DNA of 64,000 bases from SCUB01 sp041918675 (GTDB taxonomy: Bacteria; Pseudomonadota; Alphaproteobacteria; Rhizobiales; Xanthobacteraceae), in contig JAYRVF010000009.1 of NCBI GenBank assembly GCA_041918675.1, forward strand, positions 111,622-175,621, given 5' to 3'. A program made the position numbers and the translations under genes. Below the pieces are notes generated by a model that was not told the DNA's origin, did no database searches, and worked only from the letters and a program-made list of their open reading frames with translations. Of this stretch, positions 34,230-42,620 are shown in pieces. How positions within the stretch are numbered: position 1 is the first letter of the stretch; each line of letters starts with the position of its first letter.

Positions 34230-36080
34230 ATGTCGATTTCCATTTCCGCCGTCACGCCGCCGACGGCCATTTCGAGCCAGGGCGATCTCTCGTCGCGCGC
34301 GGGCACGACCGTCGAGGCGCGGGTTGTGCGGGTCACCGACGCCATGGCGCGGATCGCGATCGCCAATACGCTGATCGACGTGATGGCCGACGCGCCGCTC
34401 GTCGTGGGCGAGATGCTGCGCCTGGCGGTGTCGCGGACGCCGGAGGGCGTGCGGCTGGCGATCGTGGGGCGCACGCCGCCCGATGGCGCGGCCGGCGCGC
34501 CGCCGCAAGGCCTCATGGATATCGACGCGCCGGCGCTCGCGCCGGGAAAAGCCGGCGAAGCATCGCGCGGTTCGGCCGCCGATCCGGCGCCGCGCGAGGC
34601 TCTCGTCACGCAATTGGTGCGGGATAATGTCGGACGTCAGGCAAGCCTCGCGCCGTTCTTCGCCGATCTCGCCGAGGCGGCGCGGCAGGGCAATCTGCCG
34701 CCGCGACTTGACGAAGCGGCCGCGCGCCTTCTCGCCATGCGCCCCACGCTCGGCGAAAACCTGACCGCGCGGGATGTGCGGCTCGCCGTGGCGCAAGTGG
34801 CTCAATCCTCGCCTGCTGCGGGCGCGGCGGGCGAGGCCGCGGCCATGCCTGAACTGAAGGCGGCGCTCGTCGTTTTTCGCCAGGTGCTTTCGACCTGGCT
34901 CGCTTCACCGGAGGCGGGCGTGGCGACGCGCGGGATGGCGTCGACGCCGTCCGCCGCTCAATCTCAAGCGCAATCTCAAGCGCAATCTCAAGCGCAAACT
35001 CTGGCGCAGTCTCAGGCGCAGGCCGCGACGTCCGCGCCGGCCACATCCGTCAGCGCGACTGTTGTCCCAGGTTCGGAGCGACCGCTCGCGAACCCAGCCA
35101 CGCCGGCTGTTGCCACGCCGCTCGTCTCGGCGCCACCCGCGTCGGCCCCGCGCGATTTCGCCTCGGCCAGCTCCACGCCGGCGAACCTCGCGCCATCGCG
35201 GCCCGCCGCGACCGTCGCGCCGCCCGGGACCGACGCCGACATCGCCGCGCCCGAAGCGGCCGCGCGGCTTGCGAACGCGGCCGCCTCGGCTGGATCGACG
35301 CCGGTCGCCCCGCTTCCACGCCATCAGGTTGTCGGCGTGACGGCGCCGATGTTGCCGCAGGAGATCCAGCAGGCCGCGCGCGAGATCGCGCGTACGACCG
35401 CGGAAGGCAAGTCGGACGCGCTCGATTCGGTGGCGCGCCTGATCCGGTCCGAGACAGGTTCGCCAGATGGCGAAGCGCGGGTCGTTCAGCCCGCCGCCGG
35501 TAATCCGCCGCCGCCATTTCGTGGTGGCGCCCAGACGCCTCAGCCGGTGGCCGAACCTTCGGTGACGCCGGACATGACGGTCGTCGATGTCGGGCACAAG
35601 CTTCTCGACGAGGTCGATGGCGCGATCGCCCGCCAGACGCTGCTGCAGGTCGCCTCGCTCCCCGACGGGACCGACGGCGCGGCGCGCGCGGACGCGGCTC
35701 AGCCGCGCTGGAATTTCGAAATTCCCTTCGCCACGGCTCAAGGCACCGCCGTCGCGCAATTCGAAATCGCGCGAGAGGGAAAGCGCGGGGAGGCGGGCGA
35801 GATCAAGCCCGTTTGGCAGGCGAGCTTCACCATCAGCATCGAGCCGGTCGGTGCGGTTCACGCGCGGATCGTGTTGGCCGGCGAGCGCACTTCGGTCCGC
35901 CTCTGGGCGGAGCGGCCGGCCGCCGCGACGGCGCTGCGGGAGAATACGGGCGAATTGTCGCGCGCCTTGCGCGAGGCCGAACTCGTGCCTGGGGATATTC
36001 TGGTGGGCGAGGGCGCGCCGACGCGGACCCAGGCCGCCGCCGTCATCCGCGCGGGGCGCTATCTGGACCGCGCCACATGA
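34230..36080 (+). CDS. FliK-like flagellar hook-length control protein
   Basis: 616 residues, low in overall conservation. The middle (residues 200-400) is Ala/Pro/Ser/Gln-rich with a SQAQ repeat (12-bp units at 34959-35018), as in the disordered ruler region of FliK. The C-terminal 130 residues form the hook-length control domain: RWNFEIPF, SFTISIEPVGAVHARIVLAG and RLWAERPAAATALRENTGEL. FliK measures hook length and switches export specificity through FlhB. The next gene encodes an FlhB C-terminal homologue and overlaps by 4 bp, supporting the assignment. Confidence 0.75.
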   Translation: MSISISAVTPPTAISSQGDLSSRAGTTVEARVVRVTDAMARIAIANTLIDVMADAPLVVGEMLRLAVSRTPEGVRLAIVGRTPPDGAAGAPPQGLMDIDAPALAPGKAGEASRGSAADPAPREALVTQLVRDNVGRQASLAPFFADLAEAARQGNLPPRLDEAAARLLAMRPTLGENLTARDVRLAVAQVAQSSPAAGAAGEAAAMPELKAALVVFRQVLSTWLASPEAGVATRGMASTPSAAQSQAQSQAQSQAQTLAQSQAQAATSAPATSVSATVVPGSERPLANPATPAVATPLVSAPPASAPRDFASASSTPANLAPSRPAATVAPPGTDADIAAPEAAARLANAAASAGSTPVAPLPRHQVVGVTAPMLPQEIQQAAREIARTTAEGKSDALDSVARLIRSETGSPDGEARVVQPAAGNPPPPFRGGAQTPQPVAEPSVTPDMTVVDVGHKLLDEVDGAIARQTLLQVASLPDGTDGAARADAAQPRWNFEIPFATAQGTAVAQFEIAREGKRGEAGEIKPVWQASFTISIEPVGAVHARIVLAGERTSVRLWAERPAAATALRENTGELSRALREAELVPGDILVGEGAPTRTQAAAVIRAGRYLDRAT

Positions 36081-36349
36081 GCAAGGCCGCCGACCACAGC
36101 CAGCTCGCGATCGCGCTGCATTACGACAAGAAGGGCGCGCCGCGCGTCGTCGCCAAGGGCAGGGGCCCGATCGGCGAGAAGATCGTCGAGATCGCGCGCG
36201 CGCACGACATCCCGATCGAGGAGAACGAGGGGCTGGCCGCCGCCCTTTCCAATGTTGAGCTCGGCGAGGAAATCCCGACTGAACTCTACAAGGCGGTGGC
36301 CGAAGTGCTGATCTTCGTCCTTCGGCTATCGGGAAGAATTCGCACGTAA
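36077..36349 (+). CDS. FlhB C-terminal-domain-like protein (FlhB2/FhlX type)
   Basis: 90 residues from ATG 36077, overlapping the fliK-like stop (ATGA). It matches only the cytosolic switch domain of FlhB/YscU: AIALHYDKKGAPRVVAKGRG and IPIEENEGLAAALSNVELGE. It lacks membrane helices and the NPTH autocleavage sequence, so it resembles the post-cleavage fragment of FlhB. Coupling to the FliK-like gene suggests a role in export-specificity switching (inference). Confidence 0.85.
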   Translation: MSKAADHSQLAIALHYDKKGAPRVVAKGRGPIGEKIVEIARAHDIPIEENEGLAAALSNVELGEEIPTELYKAVAEVLIFVLRLSGRIRT

Positions 36350-36475
36350 TCACAATACCTTACTTTCTCTCCAGCCAGGGCTCTTATGGCCCTTAGGCCG
36401 TTCCGCGAGTCATTTCCGGTGTGCTAAGAGAAAGGCGTTGGGGCGTGTTCGGCCCCATCCGGAGCGGGGCAGGCC

Positions 36476-38008
36476 ATGAAACACATCGTCGAGAAACTCG
36501 AAGCCCGACGCGCCAACGCGCGCGTCGGCGGCGGGCAAACGCGCATCGATGCGCAGCATACGCGCGGCAAGCTCACCGCGCGCGAACGCATCGCGCTCCT
36601 GCTCGACAAGGGCTCGTTCGAGGAATTCGACATGTTCGTCGAACATCGCTCGACCGAGTTCGGCGCCGACAAGACCAAGATCCCCGGCGACGGCGTCGTC
36701 ACCGGCTGGGGCACGGTCAACGGCCGCACCGTGTTCGTCTTCGCCAAGGACTTCACCGTGTTCGGCGGCTCGCTGTCGGAAACCCACGCCGCCAAGATCA
36801 ACAAAATTCAGGACATGGCGGTGAAGGCGCGCGCGCCGATCATCGGCCTTTACGACGCGGGCGGCGCGCGCATCCAGGAAGGCGTCGCCGCGCTCGCCGG
36901 CTATTCCTACGTGTTCCGCCGCAACGTGCTTGCCTCCGGCGTGATCCCGCAGATTTCCGTCATCATGGGTCCGTGCGCGGGCGGCGACGTCTATTCGCCG
37001 GCGCTCACCGACTTCATCTTCATGGTCAAGGACACGAGCTACATGTTCGTGACCGGTCCCGACGTGGTCAAGACCGTGACCAACGAGGTCGTCACCGCCG
37101 AGGAGCTGGGCGGGGCGAGCGTGCACGCGACCAAATCCTCGATCGCCGACGGCGCCTTCGACAACGACGTCGAGACGCTGTTGCAGATGCGGCGCTTCAT
37201 CGATTTCCTGCCGCTCAACAACACCGTCGGCGTGCCGGAATGGCCGAGCTTCGACGACATCGAACGCATCGAGCCCTCGCTCGATACGTTGGTGCCGGAA
37301 AATCCCAACAAGCCCTACGACATCAAGGAACTGATCGTGAAGGTCGTCGACGAGGGCGATTTCTTCGAACTGTCGGAAACCTTCGCGCGCAACATCGTCG
37401 TCGGCTTCGGCCGGATCGCGGGCCGCACAATCGGCGTCGTCGCCAACCAGCCGATGGTGCTCGCCGGCGTGCTCGACTCGGACGCCTCGCGCAAGGCCGC
37501 GCGCTTCGTGCGCTTCTGCGACGCCTTCAACATTCCGATCGTCACCTTCGTTGACGTGCCCGGATTCCTGCCCGGCACCGCGCAGGAATATGGCGGCCTG
37601 ATCAAGCACGGCGCGAAGCTGCTGTTCGCCTATTCGCAATGCACCGTGCCGCTGGTGACGGTGATCACGCGCAAGGCCTATGGCGGGGCGTTCGACGTGA
37701 TGGCGTCGAAGGAGATCGGGGCGGACGTGAACTACGCCTGGCCGTCGGCGCAGATCGCGGTGATGGGGGCCAAGGGCGCCGTCGAGATCATCTTCCGCAC
37801 CGACATCGGCGACGCCGAGAAGATCGCGGCGCGCACCAAGGAGTACGAGGATCGCTTCCTGTCGCCCTTCATCGCCGCCGAACGCGGCTATATCGACGAC
37901 GTGATCATGCCACACTCCACGCGCAAGCGCGTCGCCCGGGCGCTCGCGATGCTGCGCGACAAGCATGTCGAAATTCCGCCGCGCAAGCACGACAATCTGC
38001 CGCTGTGA
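36476..38008 (+). CDS. pccB: Acyl-CoA (propionyl-CoA) carboxylase beta subunit
   Basis: 510 residues, full length for the carboxyltransferase subunit. Transfers carboxyl from carboxybiotin to propionyl-CoA (or a related acyl-CoA). The two crotonase-like oxyanion loops are visible: GLYDAGGARIQEGVAALAGY in the N-half and QEYGGLIKHGAKLL / TRKAYGGAFDVMASKEIGAD in the C-half. The probable partner, a biotin-carboxylase/BCCP alpha subunit, is at 55292-57307. In related genomes the product, methylmalonyl-CoA, feeds the propionate or ethylmalonyl-CoA route. Confidence 0.92.
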   Translation: MKHIVEKLEARRANARVGGGQTRIDAQHTRGKLTARERIALLLDKGSFEEFDMFVEHRSTEFGADKTKIPGDGVVTGWGTVNGRTVFVFAKDFTVFGGSLSETHAAKINKIQDMAVKARAPIIGLYDAGGARIQEGVAALAGYSYVFRRNVLASGVIPQISVIMGPCAGGDVYSPALTDFIFMVKDTSYMFVTGPDVVKTVTNEVVTAEELGGASVHATKSSIADGAFDNDVETLLQMRRFIDFLPLNNTVGVPEWPSFDDIERIEPSLDTLVPENPNKPYDIKELIVKVVDEGDFFELSETFARNIVVGFGRIAGRTIGVVANQPMVLAGVLDSDASRKAARFVRFCDAFNIPIVTFVDVPGFLPGTAQEYGGLIKHGAKLLFAYSQCTVPLVTVITRKAYGGAFDVMASKEIGADVNYAWPSAQIAVMGAKGAVEIIFRTDIGDAEKIAARTKEYEDRFLSPFIAAERGYIDDVIMPHSTRKRVARALAMLRDKHVEIPPRKHDNLPL

Positions 38009-38168
38009 TTTGGCGCGCGTCCGCGCGCGCGAATCTGAACGCGTGGTGAATGCGCGATACATTCTTCGGTTGAACGCGCGCGCGATCGGCCGCAGACTTT
38101 CCCCGTTCCGTGAGGTCGTCACCTTGAATGCCGCGCGGGTTCGCCCCGGTGGCGAGAAGGAGGAAGGA

Positions 38169-38429
38169 ATGGAGAGACGTGAGTTCCTGAAGCTGGCGCT
38201 TGGCGTGGCCGGCATCGTCGCCGTCGGCGCGACCGTGACGCGCGCGCAAGCCGCGCCCATGGTGCCTCCGCTCGGCGCGTCCAATCTCGGCGCGGCGGAC
38301 ACGCCGCGACCGGCGATCGCGACCGATCGGGATATCGACGACGCGGCGGTCGAGCCCGTGCGTTGGGGCTGGCGCCGTCGCGGCTGGGGTCGTCGCGTCC
38401 GGCGTCGGCGTCGGCGGTATTACTGGTGA
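38169..38429 (+). CDS. Small Tat-type secreted protein with Arg/Trp-rich tail
   Basis: 86 residues from ATG 38169 with a very strong ribosome binding site (aaggaggaagga). The N-terminus MERREFLKLALGVAGIVAVG is a twin-arginine signal (RREFLK plus hydrophobic stretch), with cleavage likely after AQA. After a short acidic middle (TDRDIDDAAVEP), the last 21 residues are almost only Arg, Trp, Gly and Tyr. Small proteins of this layout occur in related Rhizobiales; function is unknown. Followed 85 bp later by a terminator. Confidence 0.75.
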   Translation: MERREFLKLALGVAGIVAVGATVTRAQAAPMVPPLGASNLGAADTPRPAIATDRDIDDAAVEPVRWGWRRRGWGRRVRRRRRRYYW

Positions 38430-38513
38430 TTTGATTCACCGGCCCGGTCCGTCATGAGACCGCGCGGCATTGCCTCCATGATGGCGAGGCGGTGAGCGCG
38501 CCGCGAGAAAACG

Positions 38514-38545
38514 CCCGGCCTCCGCGAGGAGGCCGGGTTTCTTTT
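38514..38545. terminator. Bidirectional terminator between the Tat-type gene and DUF302
   Basis: Perfect 10-bp stem CCCGGCCTCC / GGAGGCCGGG with a GCGA loop, followed by TTTCTTTT on the plus strand; the minus strand reads GTTTTCTCG after the stem. It lies between two converging genes. Confidence 0.85.
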
Positions 38546-38557
38546 GCGGGATTTGCT

Positions 38558-38959
38558 CTAGCGTTTGGCCGGCGCGATCGAGTCGACGACCTTCTTCAGC
38601 ATCGCCTGGACTTCGGTCGCGATACCCGCGAGCTTCGGGTTCTGGATCGCGGACATCGAGGCGATCGGGTCGACCGCGGAAATCTCGACCTTGCCGTCGG
38701 CGTGCTGCTGCACGATGACGTTGCAGGGGAGCATGGTGCCGATCTTGTCCTCGGCCTGAAGCGCCTGATAGGCCATCTTCGGGTTGCACGCGCCGAGGAT
38801 GCGGTAGGGCCGGAAATCGACGTCGAGCTTCTTCTTCAGCGTGCCGTTGACGTCGATCTCGGTCAGCACGCCGAAGCCGTTGGCCTGCAGGGCGGCGGTG
38901 GCGGCGGCGATCGCCTCGTCGAAGGTGCAGTCGAAGGTGCGGGAAAAATGATAGGACAT
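38558..38959 (-). CDS. DUF302 family protein
   Basis: 133 residues. MSYHFSRTFDCTFDEAIAAA is the family start, and LGACNPKMAYQALQAEDKIG followed by LPCNVIVQQHADGKVEISAV is the diagnostic core. The fold is known but the function is not firmly established; members often neighbour redox or metal genes. No signal peptide is visible. It converges on the previous gene across a shared terminator. Confidence 0.9.
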   Translation of the reverse strand: MSYHFSRTFDCTFDEAIAAATAALQANGFGVLTEIDVNGTLKKKLDVDFRPYRILGACNPKMAYQALQAEDKIGTMLPCNVIVQQHADGKVEISAVDPIASMSAIQNPKLAGIATEVQAMLKKVVDSIAPAKR

Positions 38960-39142
38960 GGATCCGGCCTCTCGTAATTTTTCAGGGGGTTGCTTCCTTC
39001 ATGTAAGAAGGGGGCGGGGCGCGGGCAAGCGTGGGCCGCCCGGAACAAGGCGGCCGGGGCGCATGGCCCGCATGCGAACGGGCCCGGGCATGGGGCGCGC
39101 GGGACGATGGTTGAGGCAAGCGGCGAGGCGAGGGTGGGCGAT

Positions 39143-39658
39143 ATGACGACGGGCGGCATGAAAGCGGGCGAGGCGGCGGCGTCCGAGAAGTCCACGGACG
39201 ACTGGTTTGCCATCCGCCCCGGCGAGGTGACGGTGGATATGCCGGCCGCCTTCGACGCCGGGGTCTATTTCATCGGCCGCATCCGCACGCCCTGGACCAC
39301 GCGCGGCTCCTGTCCGCGCAATTCGCGGGAGAATGACGCCGTCTGCACGATCGAGGTCGACCCGCGTTATGCCCAGGCGCTGGAAGGCGTGGAGGCGGGC
39401 GGCCACCTGCTGGTGCTCTACTGGATGGACAAGGCGCGGCGCGATCTCGTGGTGCAGACGCCGCGTCATCATTCCGGCCGGCGGGGCACCTTCTCGCTGC
39501 GCTCGCCGGCGCGGCCGAACCCGATCGCCGCCAGCGTCGTCAGGCTCGTTTCGATCGAGGGCGGCACGCTCTCGGTGATCGGCCTCGACTGTCTCGACGG
39601 CACGCCGCTGATCGACCTGAAGCCGGCATTCGCGGCGCTCGATTTCGCGCCGGCATAG
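39143..39658 (+). CDS. trmO: TrmO/TsaA-family tRNA N6-methyltransferase
   Basis: 171 residues from ATG 39143; ATG 39107 or 39158 are alternatives. TrmO uses SAM to methylate N6 of t6A37 in tRNA-Thr. The family features are GVYFIGRIRTPW, RHHSGRRGTFSLRSPARPNP and LDCLDGTPLIDLKP; the SPxRPNPI segment is the SAM/active-site signature. The enterobacterial C-terminal extension is absent, as in the short TsaA form. It is separated from the pentapeptide gene by paired palindromes. Confidence 0.85.
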   Translation: MTTGGMKAGEAAASEKSTDDWFAIRPGEVTVDMPAAFDAGVYFIGRIRTPWTTRGSCPRNSRENDAVCTIEVDPRYAQALEGVEAGGHLLVLYWMDKARRDLVVQTPRHHSGRRGTFSLRSPARPNPIAASVVRLVSIEGGTLSVIGLDCLDGTPLIDLKPAFAALDFAPA

Positions 39659-39667
39659 CGCTTCGCA

Positions 39668-39707
39668 TTCCCAATCGGGAAGACTTGTTCCCAATCAGGA
39701 AGATTTG
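39668..39707. repeat. Two tandem 20-bp palindromic units upstream of the pentapeptide gene
   Basis: TTCCCAATCGGGAAGACTTG is followed directly by TTCCCAATCAGGAAGATTTG. Each contains a TTCC(C)-AATC-(G)GGAA palindrome. The 20-bp period is about two helical turns, as expected for paired operator sites. They begin 10 bp after trmO. Confidence 0.5.
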
Positions 39708-39796
39708 GGACGCGCGGGCAAAATCCGCGCGCAAAGGCCCGCGCGGGTCTGGACAAGCGCGCGTGCGTCCTGAATCCTCCGCAATCGGGGGTTGGC

Positions 39797-41269
39797 ATGG
39801 GCGAGCAAGGGAAGGACGGCGCGGACGAGAAAAAGCCGATTCCGGCGGAAGCCGGGTGGGCGGCTTCCGCGCGCACTCGTTTCGTCGCAGGATTGGCGTG
39901 GCTTGGCGGCAAGGCGGGCGACGCATGGCGCCATGCCGTGGCGTTTGCGAAGGCCAAATGGGATTTGGCATCGCCGCTTGTCCAACGAGGGCGCGAGGCT
40001 TTCGAGAAACTCCGGGATGGTCGGAACTCTCTCCGGCGGCGTTTCCCGAGGACATGGCGCGCGTCGGAAACGATCATCCTGATTGGCGTTGGCGTGTTTT
40101 GCGCCGCCGCGATATGGCGATGGCTCGGCTGGCCCTGGCTCGTCGGCGATTTCATCGATGCCTACCAGAGGCTACTCGGTCTTTCGAAGGGAACCAACCG
40201 GGAGAGCGCCGAGGCGCTGCGCCATTTCATCACCACGGTCGGCGCGATCCTCGGCGGCGCGATCGCGCTCGGCTTCATCATCTGGCGGCAAGTGCTGCTG
40301 CATCGGCAGACGAACATCGCGCATCAAAGCCACTACACCACGCTGTTCACCAAGGCGGTGGAGCAGCTCGGAGCGACGCGGGAGGAGAAAGAGAAAAACG
40401 TCTTCACGGATGGCGAAGGCAGGAAGACCGCCGACAGCGAAGCCGTCCGCACCGTGGCCAACATCGAGGTGCGGCTGGGCGCGATCTACGCGCTGGAACG
40501 CATCGCGCGCGAGAGCCTCGACTTTCACTGGCAGATCATGGAAATCCTCTGCGCCTATATCCGCGAGAACGGACGCAAGCCCGAGCCCATTCCGGACGAT
40601 GTCCGGGCCGCATTGTCGAAGGGCGATAATAAATCACACGACGATTGGAAAGCCATTGCGTTTTGGGAAGACGGACTGAAGCCGCCGCGCGCCGACGTGC
40701 AGGCCGCGCTGACGGTGATCGGCCGTCGGAGTGAGCGCCAGCGCGCGCATGAATGCAAAGATCAGCGGCTTGACCTGAGGGGGGCCGGTCTGGCCATGGC
40801 GGATCTCTCGGGATTGCGTTTCGATCGTGGGCAATTTGATGGCGCGCATCTCGAAGGGGCGCGGCTTATTGGGGCGCATCTCGAAGGGGCGAGGCTTGAG
40901 AGGGCGCATCTCGAAGGAGCGCGGCTTATTGGGGCGCATCTCGAAGGGGCGTGGCTTATTGAGGCGCATCTCGAAGGGGCGTCGGTCTTTCGCGCGCATC
41001 TTGAAGGGGCGTGGCTTATTGGGGCGCATCTCGAAGGGGCGCGGCTTTTTGAGGCGCATCTCGAAGGGGCGCGGCTTTTTGAGGTGCATCTCGAAGGGGC
41101 GTCGCTTTATGAGGCGCATCTCGAAGGGGCGCGGTTCGGTGGCACTCATGTCGAGGGAGCTGAACTGTCGGAAGCGATCGGCCTTTCGCAGAAACAGGTC
41201 GACGGAATGATCGGAGATGACGCGACGACACTCCCCGATGGCCTCACCCGTCCGGCGCATTGGAAATAG
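39797..41269 (+). CDS. Membrane-anchored pentapeptide-repeat protein
   Basis: 490 residues. The N-terminal region is basic, then two hydrophobic helices (about residues 93-115 and 147-165). A conserved middle region follows (HRQTNIAHQSHYTTLFTKAV, LGAIYALERIARESLDFHWQ), seen in a group of rhizobial proteins of unknown role. Residues 330-460 form the repeats: GAHLEGARLI units, i.e. two pentapeptides of the A(D/N)LXX type per 10 residues, predicted to fold as a quadrilateral beta-helix. The DNA coding for them is a 30-bp tandem repeat at 40842-41141. The topology suggests the helix is displayed from the inner membrane (inference). Confidence 0.85.
   Translation: MGEQGKDGADEKKPIPAEAGWAASARTRFVAGLAWLGGKAGDAWRHAVAFAKAKWDLASPLVQRGREAFEKLRDGRNSLRRRFPRTWRASETIILIGVGVFCAAAIWRWLGWPWLVGDFIDAYQRLLGLSKGTNRESAEALRHFITTVGAILGGAIALGFIIWRQVLLHRQTNIAHQSHYTTLFTKAVEQLGATREEKEKNVFTDGEGRKTADSEAVRTVANIEVRLGAIYALERIARESLDFHWQIMEILCAYIRENGRKPEPIPDDVRAALSKGDNKSHDDWKAIAFWEDGLKPPRADVQAALTVIGRRSERQRAHECKDQRLDLRGAGLAMADLSGLRFDRGQFDGAHLEGARLIGAHLEGARLERAHLEGARLIGAHLEGAWLIEAHLEGASVFRAHLEGAWLIGAHLEGARLFEAHLEGARLFEVHLEGASLYEAHLEGARFGGTHVEGAELSEAIGLSQKQVDGMIGDDATTLPDGLTRPAHWK
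40842..41141 (+). repeat. 30-bp coding tandem repeat (10 units)
   Basis: Ten units of consensus gcgcatctcgaaggggcgcg plus gcttattggg, differing mainly in the last ten bases. HLEGA is invariant at the protein level; the variation falls in the outward positions. Units are 30 bp, so copy-number change keeps the frame. Confidence 0.9.
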
Positions 41270-41531
41270 CATTGCACTGGGGCCAAGCCGGCCTCCTGAT
41301 CGCGGATGAGGCGGCCTCGTCGTGCGATCCGGGGCGATCGCGCGAATGTCGTGGGTGGCGTGGTGGGAAGCTCATATCGCGGGCAATATTCCGCGTGGAT
41401 GGACCACGGCTCGCGCGCCAAGGCGGCGGCGCCATCCCGGCGGCGAGGTGATCCTGCGGCGGCCTGGCTCGCGCGCCAGCTCATGCCATCGCATTGTTAT
41501 ATCAGCAAAAATACATCAATTCGGCCCGCGA

Positions 41532-41560
41532 TTGACTTAACCTCGGATTCGGCTTTTAAT
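41532..41560 (+). promoter_or_regulatory. Promoter of the imuA-imuB-dnaE2 operon
   Basis: TTGACT (41532-41537), 17-bp spacer, TTTAAT (41555-41560). Near-consensus housekeeping promoter in a locally A+T-rich region. The LexA box begins 3 bp after the -10 element. Confidence 0.75.
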
Positions 41561-41562
41561 GA

Positions 41563-41577
41563 GAACATACCATGAAC
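41563..41577 (+). promoter_or_regulatory. LexA (SOS) box, GAAC-N7-GAAC
   Basis: GAACATACCATGAAC is a perfect match to the alphaproteobacterial LexA operator (direct repeat GTTC-N7-GTTC on the other strand). It overlaps the expected transcription start, so LexA would block the promoter until DNA damage. Confidence 0.85.
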
Positions 41578-41603
41578 ATCAATGAGGATGCCGGGAGCTC
41601 CGC

Positions 41604-42620
41604 ATGGCCCACGGTCTCACCCCTGGTCCGCCCAACGCCACGTTCCACGCCACGGCTCATGACGCGGCCCATGATGCGGCCCATGACCCGTTCCATGACC
41701 CGTTCCGTGACCCGTTCCGTGACGCGATCCACGGCCCGTCCCCCGGCACATCCCATCTTCCGGCTTCGGCGCTCGCGGCATTGCGCGAGAGCATCGGCCG
41801 TCTTGAGGCGGGCATTTCCCCCGCCGGGAGCGCCGGCGCGGAGCGCGGCGCGGGTCGCCGCGTGGCTCTCGGCCATGCGGCCGCTGACGACGCCCTCGGG
41901 GGCGGCCTCGCGCTTGGCGTCCTGCATGAGGTCCATGCCGCCGATGGCGGGCAGGCGGCCTCCGTCATCGGCTTCGCGGCTGGTCTGGCGCGGCGAGCGG
42001 CGGCGCGCCGGCCGATCCTGTGGGTGCGGCAGGATTTCGCCGCCTTCGAGGCGGGGGAAGTCTCGGCATCGGGGCTCGCCGAATTCGGGATCGATCCGCG
42101 CCGGCTCGTGCTCGCGCGGGCGGCGGATGGAGAAGCCGCGCTGCGGGTCGCCGCCGACGCGCTTGCCTGCGGCGCGCTCGGGGCGGTGGTGCTGGAGCTC
42201 TGGGGCCCCGTCCGCGCCTTCGATCCCGTCGCCAGCCGCAAGCTGACCCTGGCGGCGCGCGAAACGGGCGTCACGGCCATCGTGTCGCGGCTGGCCGGGC
42301 CGCCCTCGGCGGCGAGCGCCGAGACGCGCTGGAGCCTGCGCGCGGGGCGTTCGCCCGCGCCGGCCTCGTCCATGCGCGGTCACGCCCGCCCCGGCGCGGC
42401 TCTCTTCCATGCCTGGGGCGCGCCTTTGTTCGACGCCCATCTTGTCCGCAACCGCCATGGCCCTTCCGGGCAATGGATCATGGAATGGAACGGTGATGAG
42501 TCCTTCTTCCAGCAACCCGCCTTCCAGCAACCCGCGCCGCATTCTCTGCCTGCGGCTGCCGCGCCTGCCGATCGACCGGTCACGGCTGCCCTCGCAGGGC
42601 TCGGTCGCCGCGCCGGATGA
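41604..42620 (+). CDS. imuA: ImuA, SulA/RecA-like mutasome component
   Basis: 338 residues from ATG 41604. ImuA belongs to the damage-induced mutasome with ImuB and DnaE2 and supports translesion synthesis. The RecA-like core is visible (GGGLALGVLHEVHAADGGQA, then RRPILWVRQD and LGAVVLELWGPVRAFD), but the Walker A lysine motif is degenerate, as is usual in ImuA. The N-terminus carries an unusual tetrapeptide repeat, HDAA/HDPF/RDPF, residues 19-42. The last 42 codons overlap the imuB start in another frame. Confidence 0.85.
   Translation: MAHGLTPGPPNATFHATAHDAAHDAAHDPFHDPFRDPFRDAIHGPSPGTSHLPASALAALRESIGRLEAGISPAGSAGAERGAGRRVALGHAAADDALGGGLALGVLHEVHAADGGQAASVIGFAAGLARRAAARRPILWVRQDFAAFEAGEVSASGLAEFGIDPRRLVLARAADGEAALRVAADALACGALGAVVLELWGPVRAFDPVASRKLTLAARETGVTAIVSRLAGPPSAASAETRWSLRAGRSPAPASSMRGHARPGAALFHAWGAPLFDAHLVRNRHGPSGQWIMEWNGDESFFQQPAFQQPAPHSLPAAAAPADRPVTAALAGLGRRAG

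Noticed and set aside
40842..41141. CRISPR-like array of 30-bp repeats
   Set aside because: There are no spacers; units are contiguous, in frame, and encode the pentapeptide domain.
40634..41272. Minus-strand frame with repeated RPFEMR
   Set aside because: Antisense of the pentapeptide repeats.
41572..42246. Frame starting at ATG 41572 (MNINEDAGSS)
   Set aside because: The ATG lies inside the LexA box and the frame is not that of ImuA; no domain is seen.
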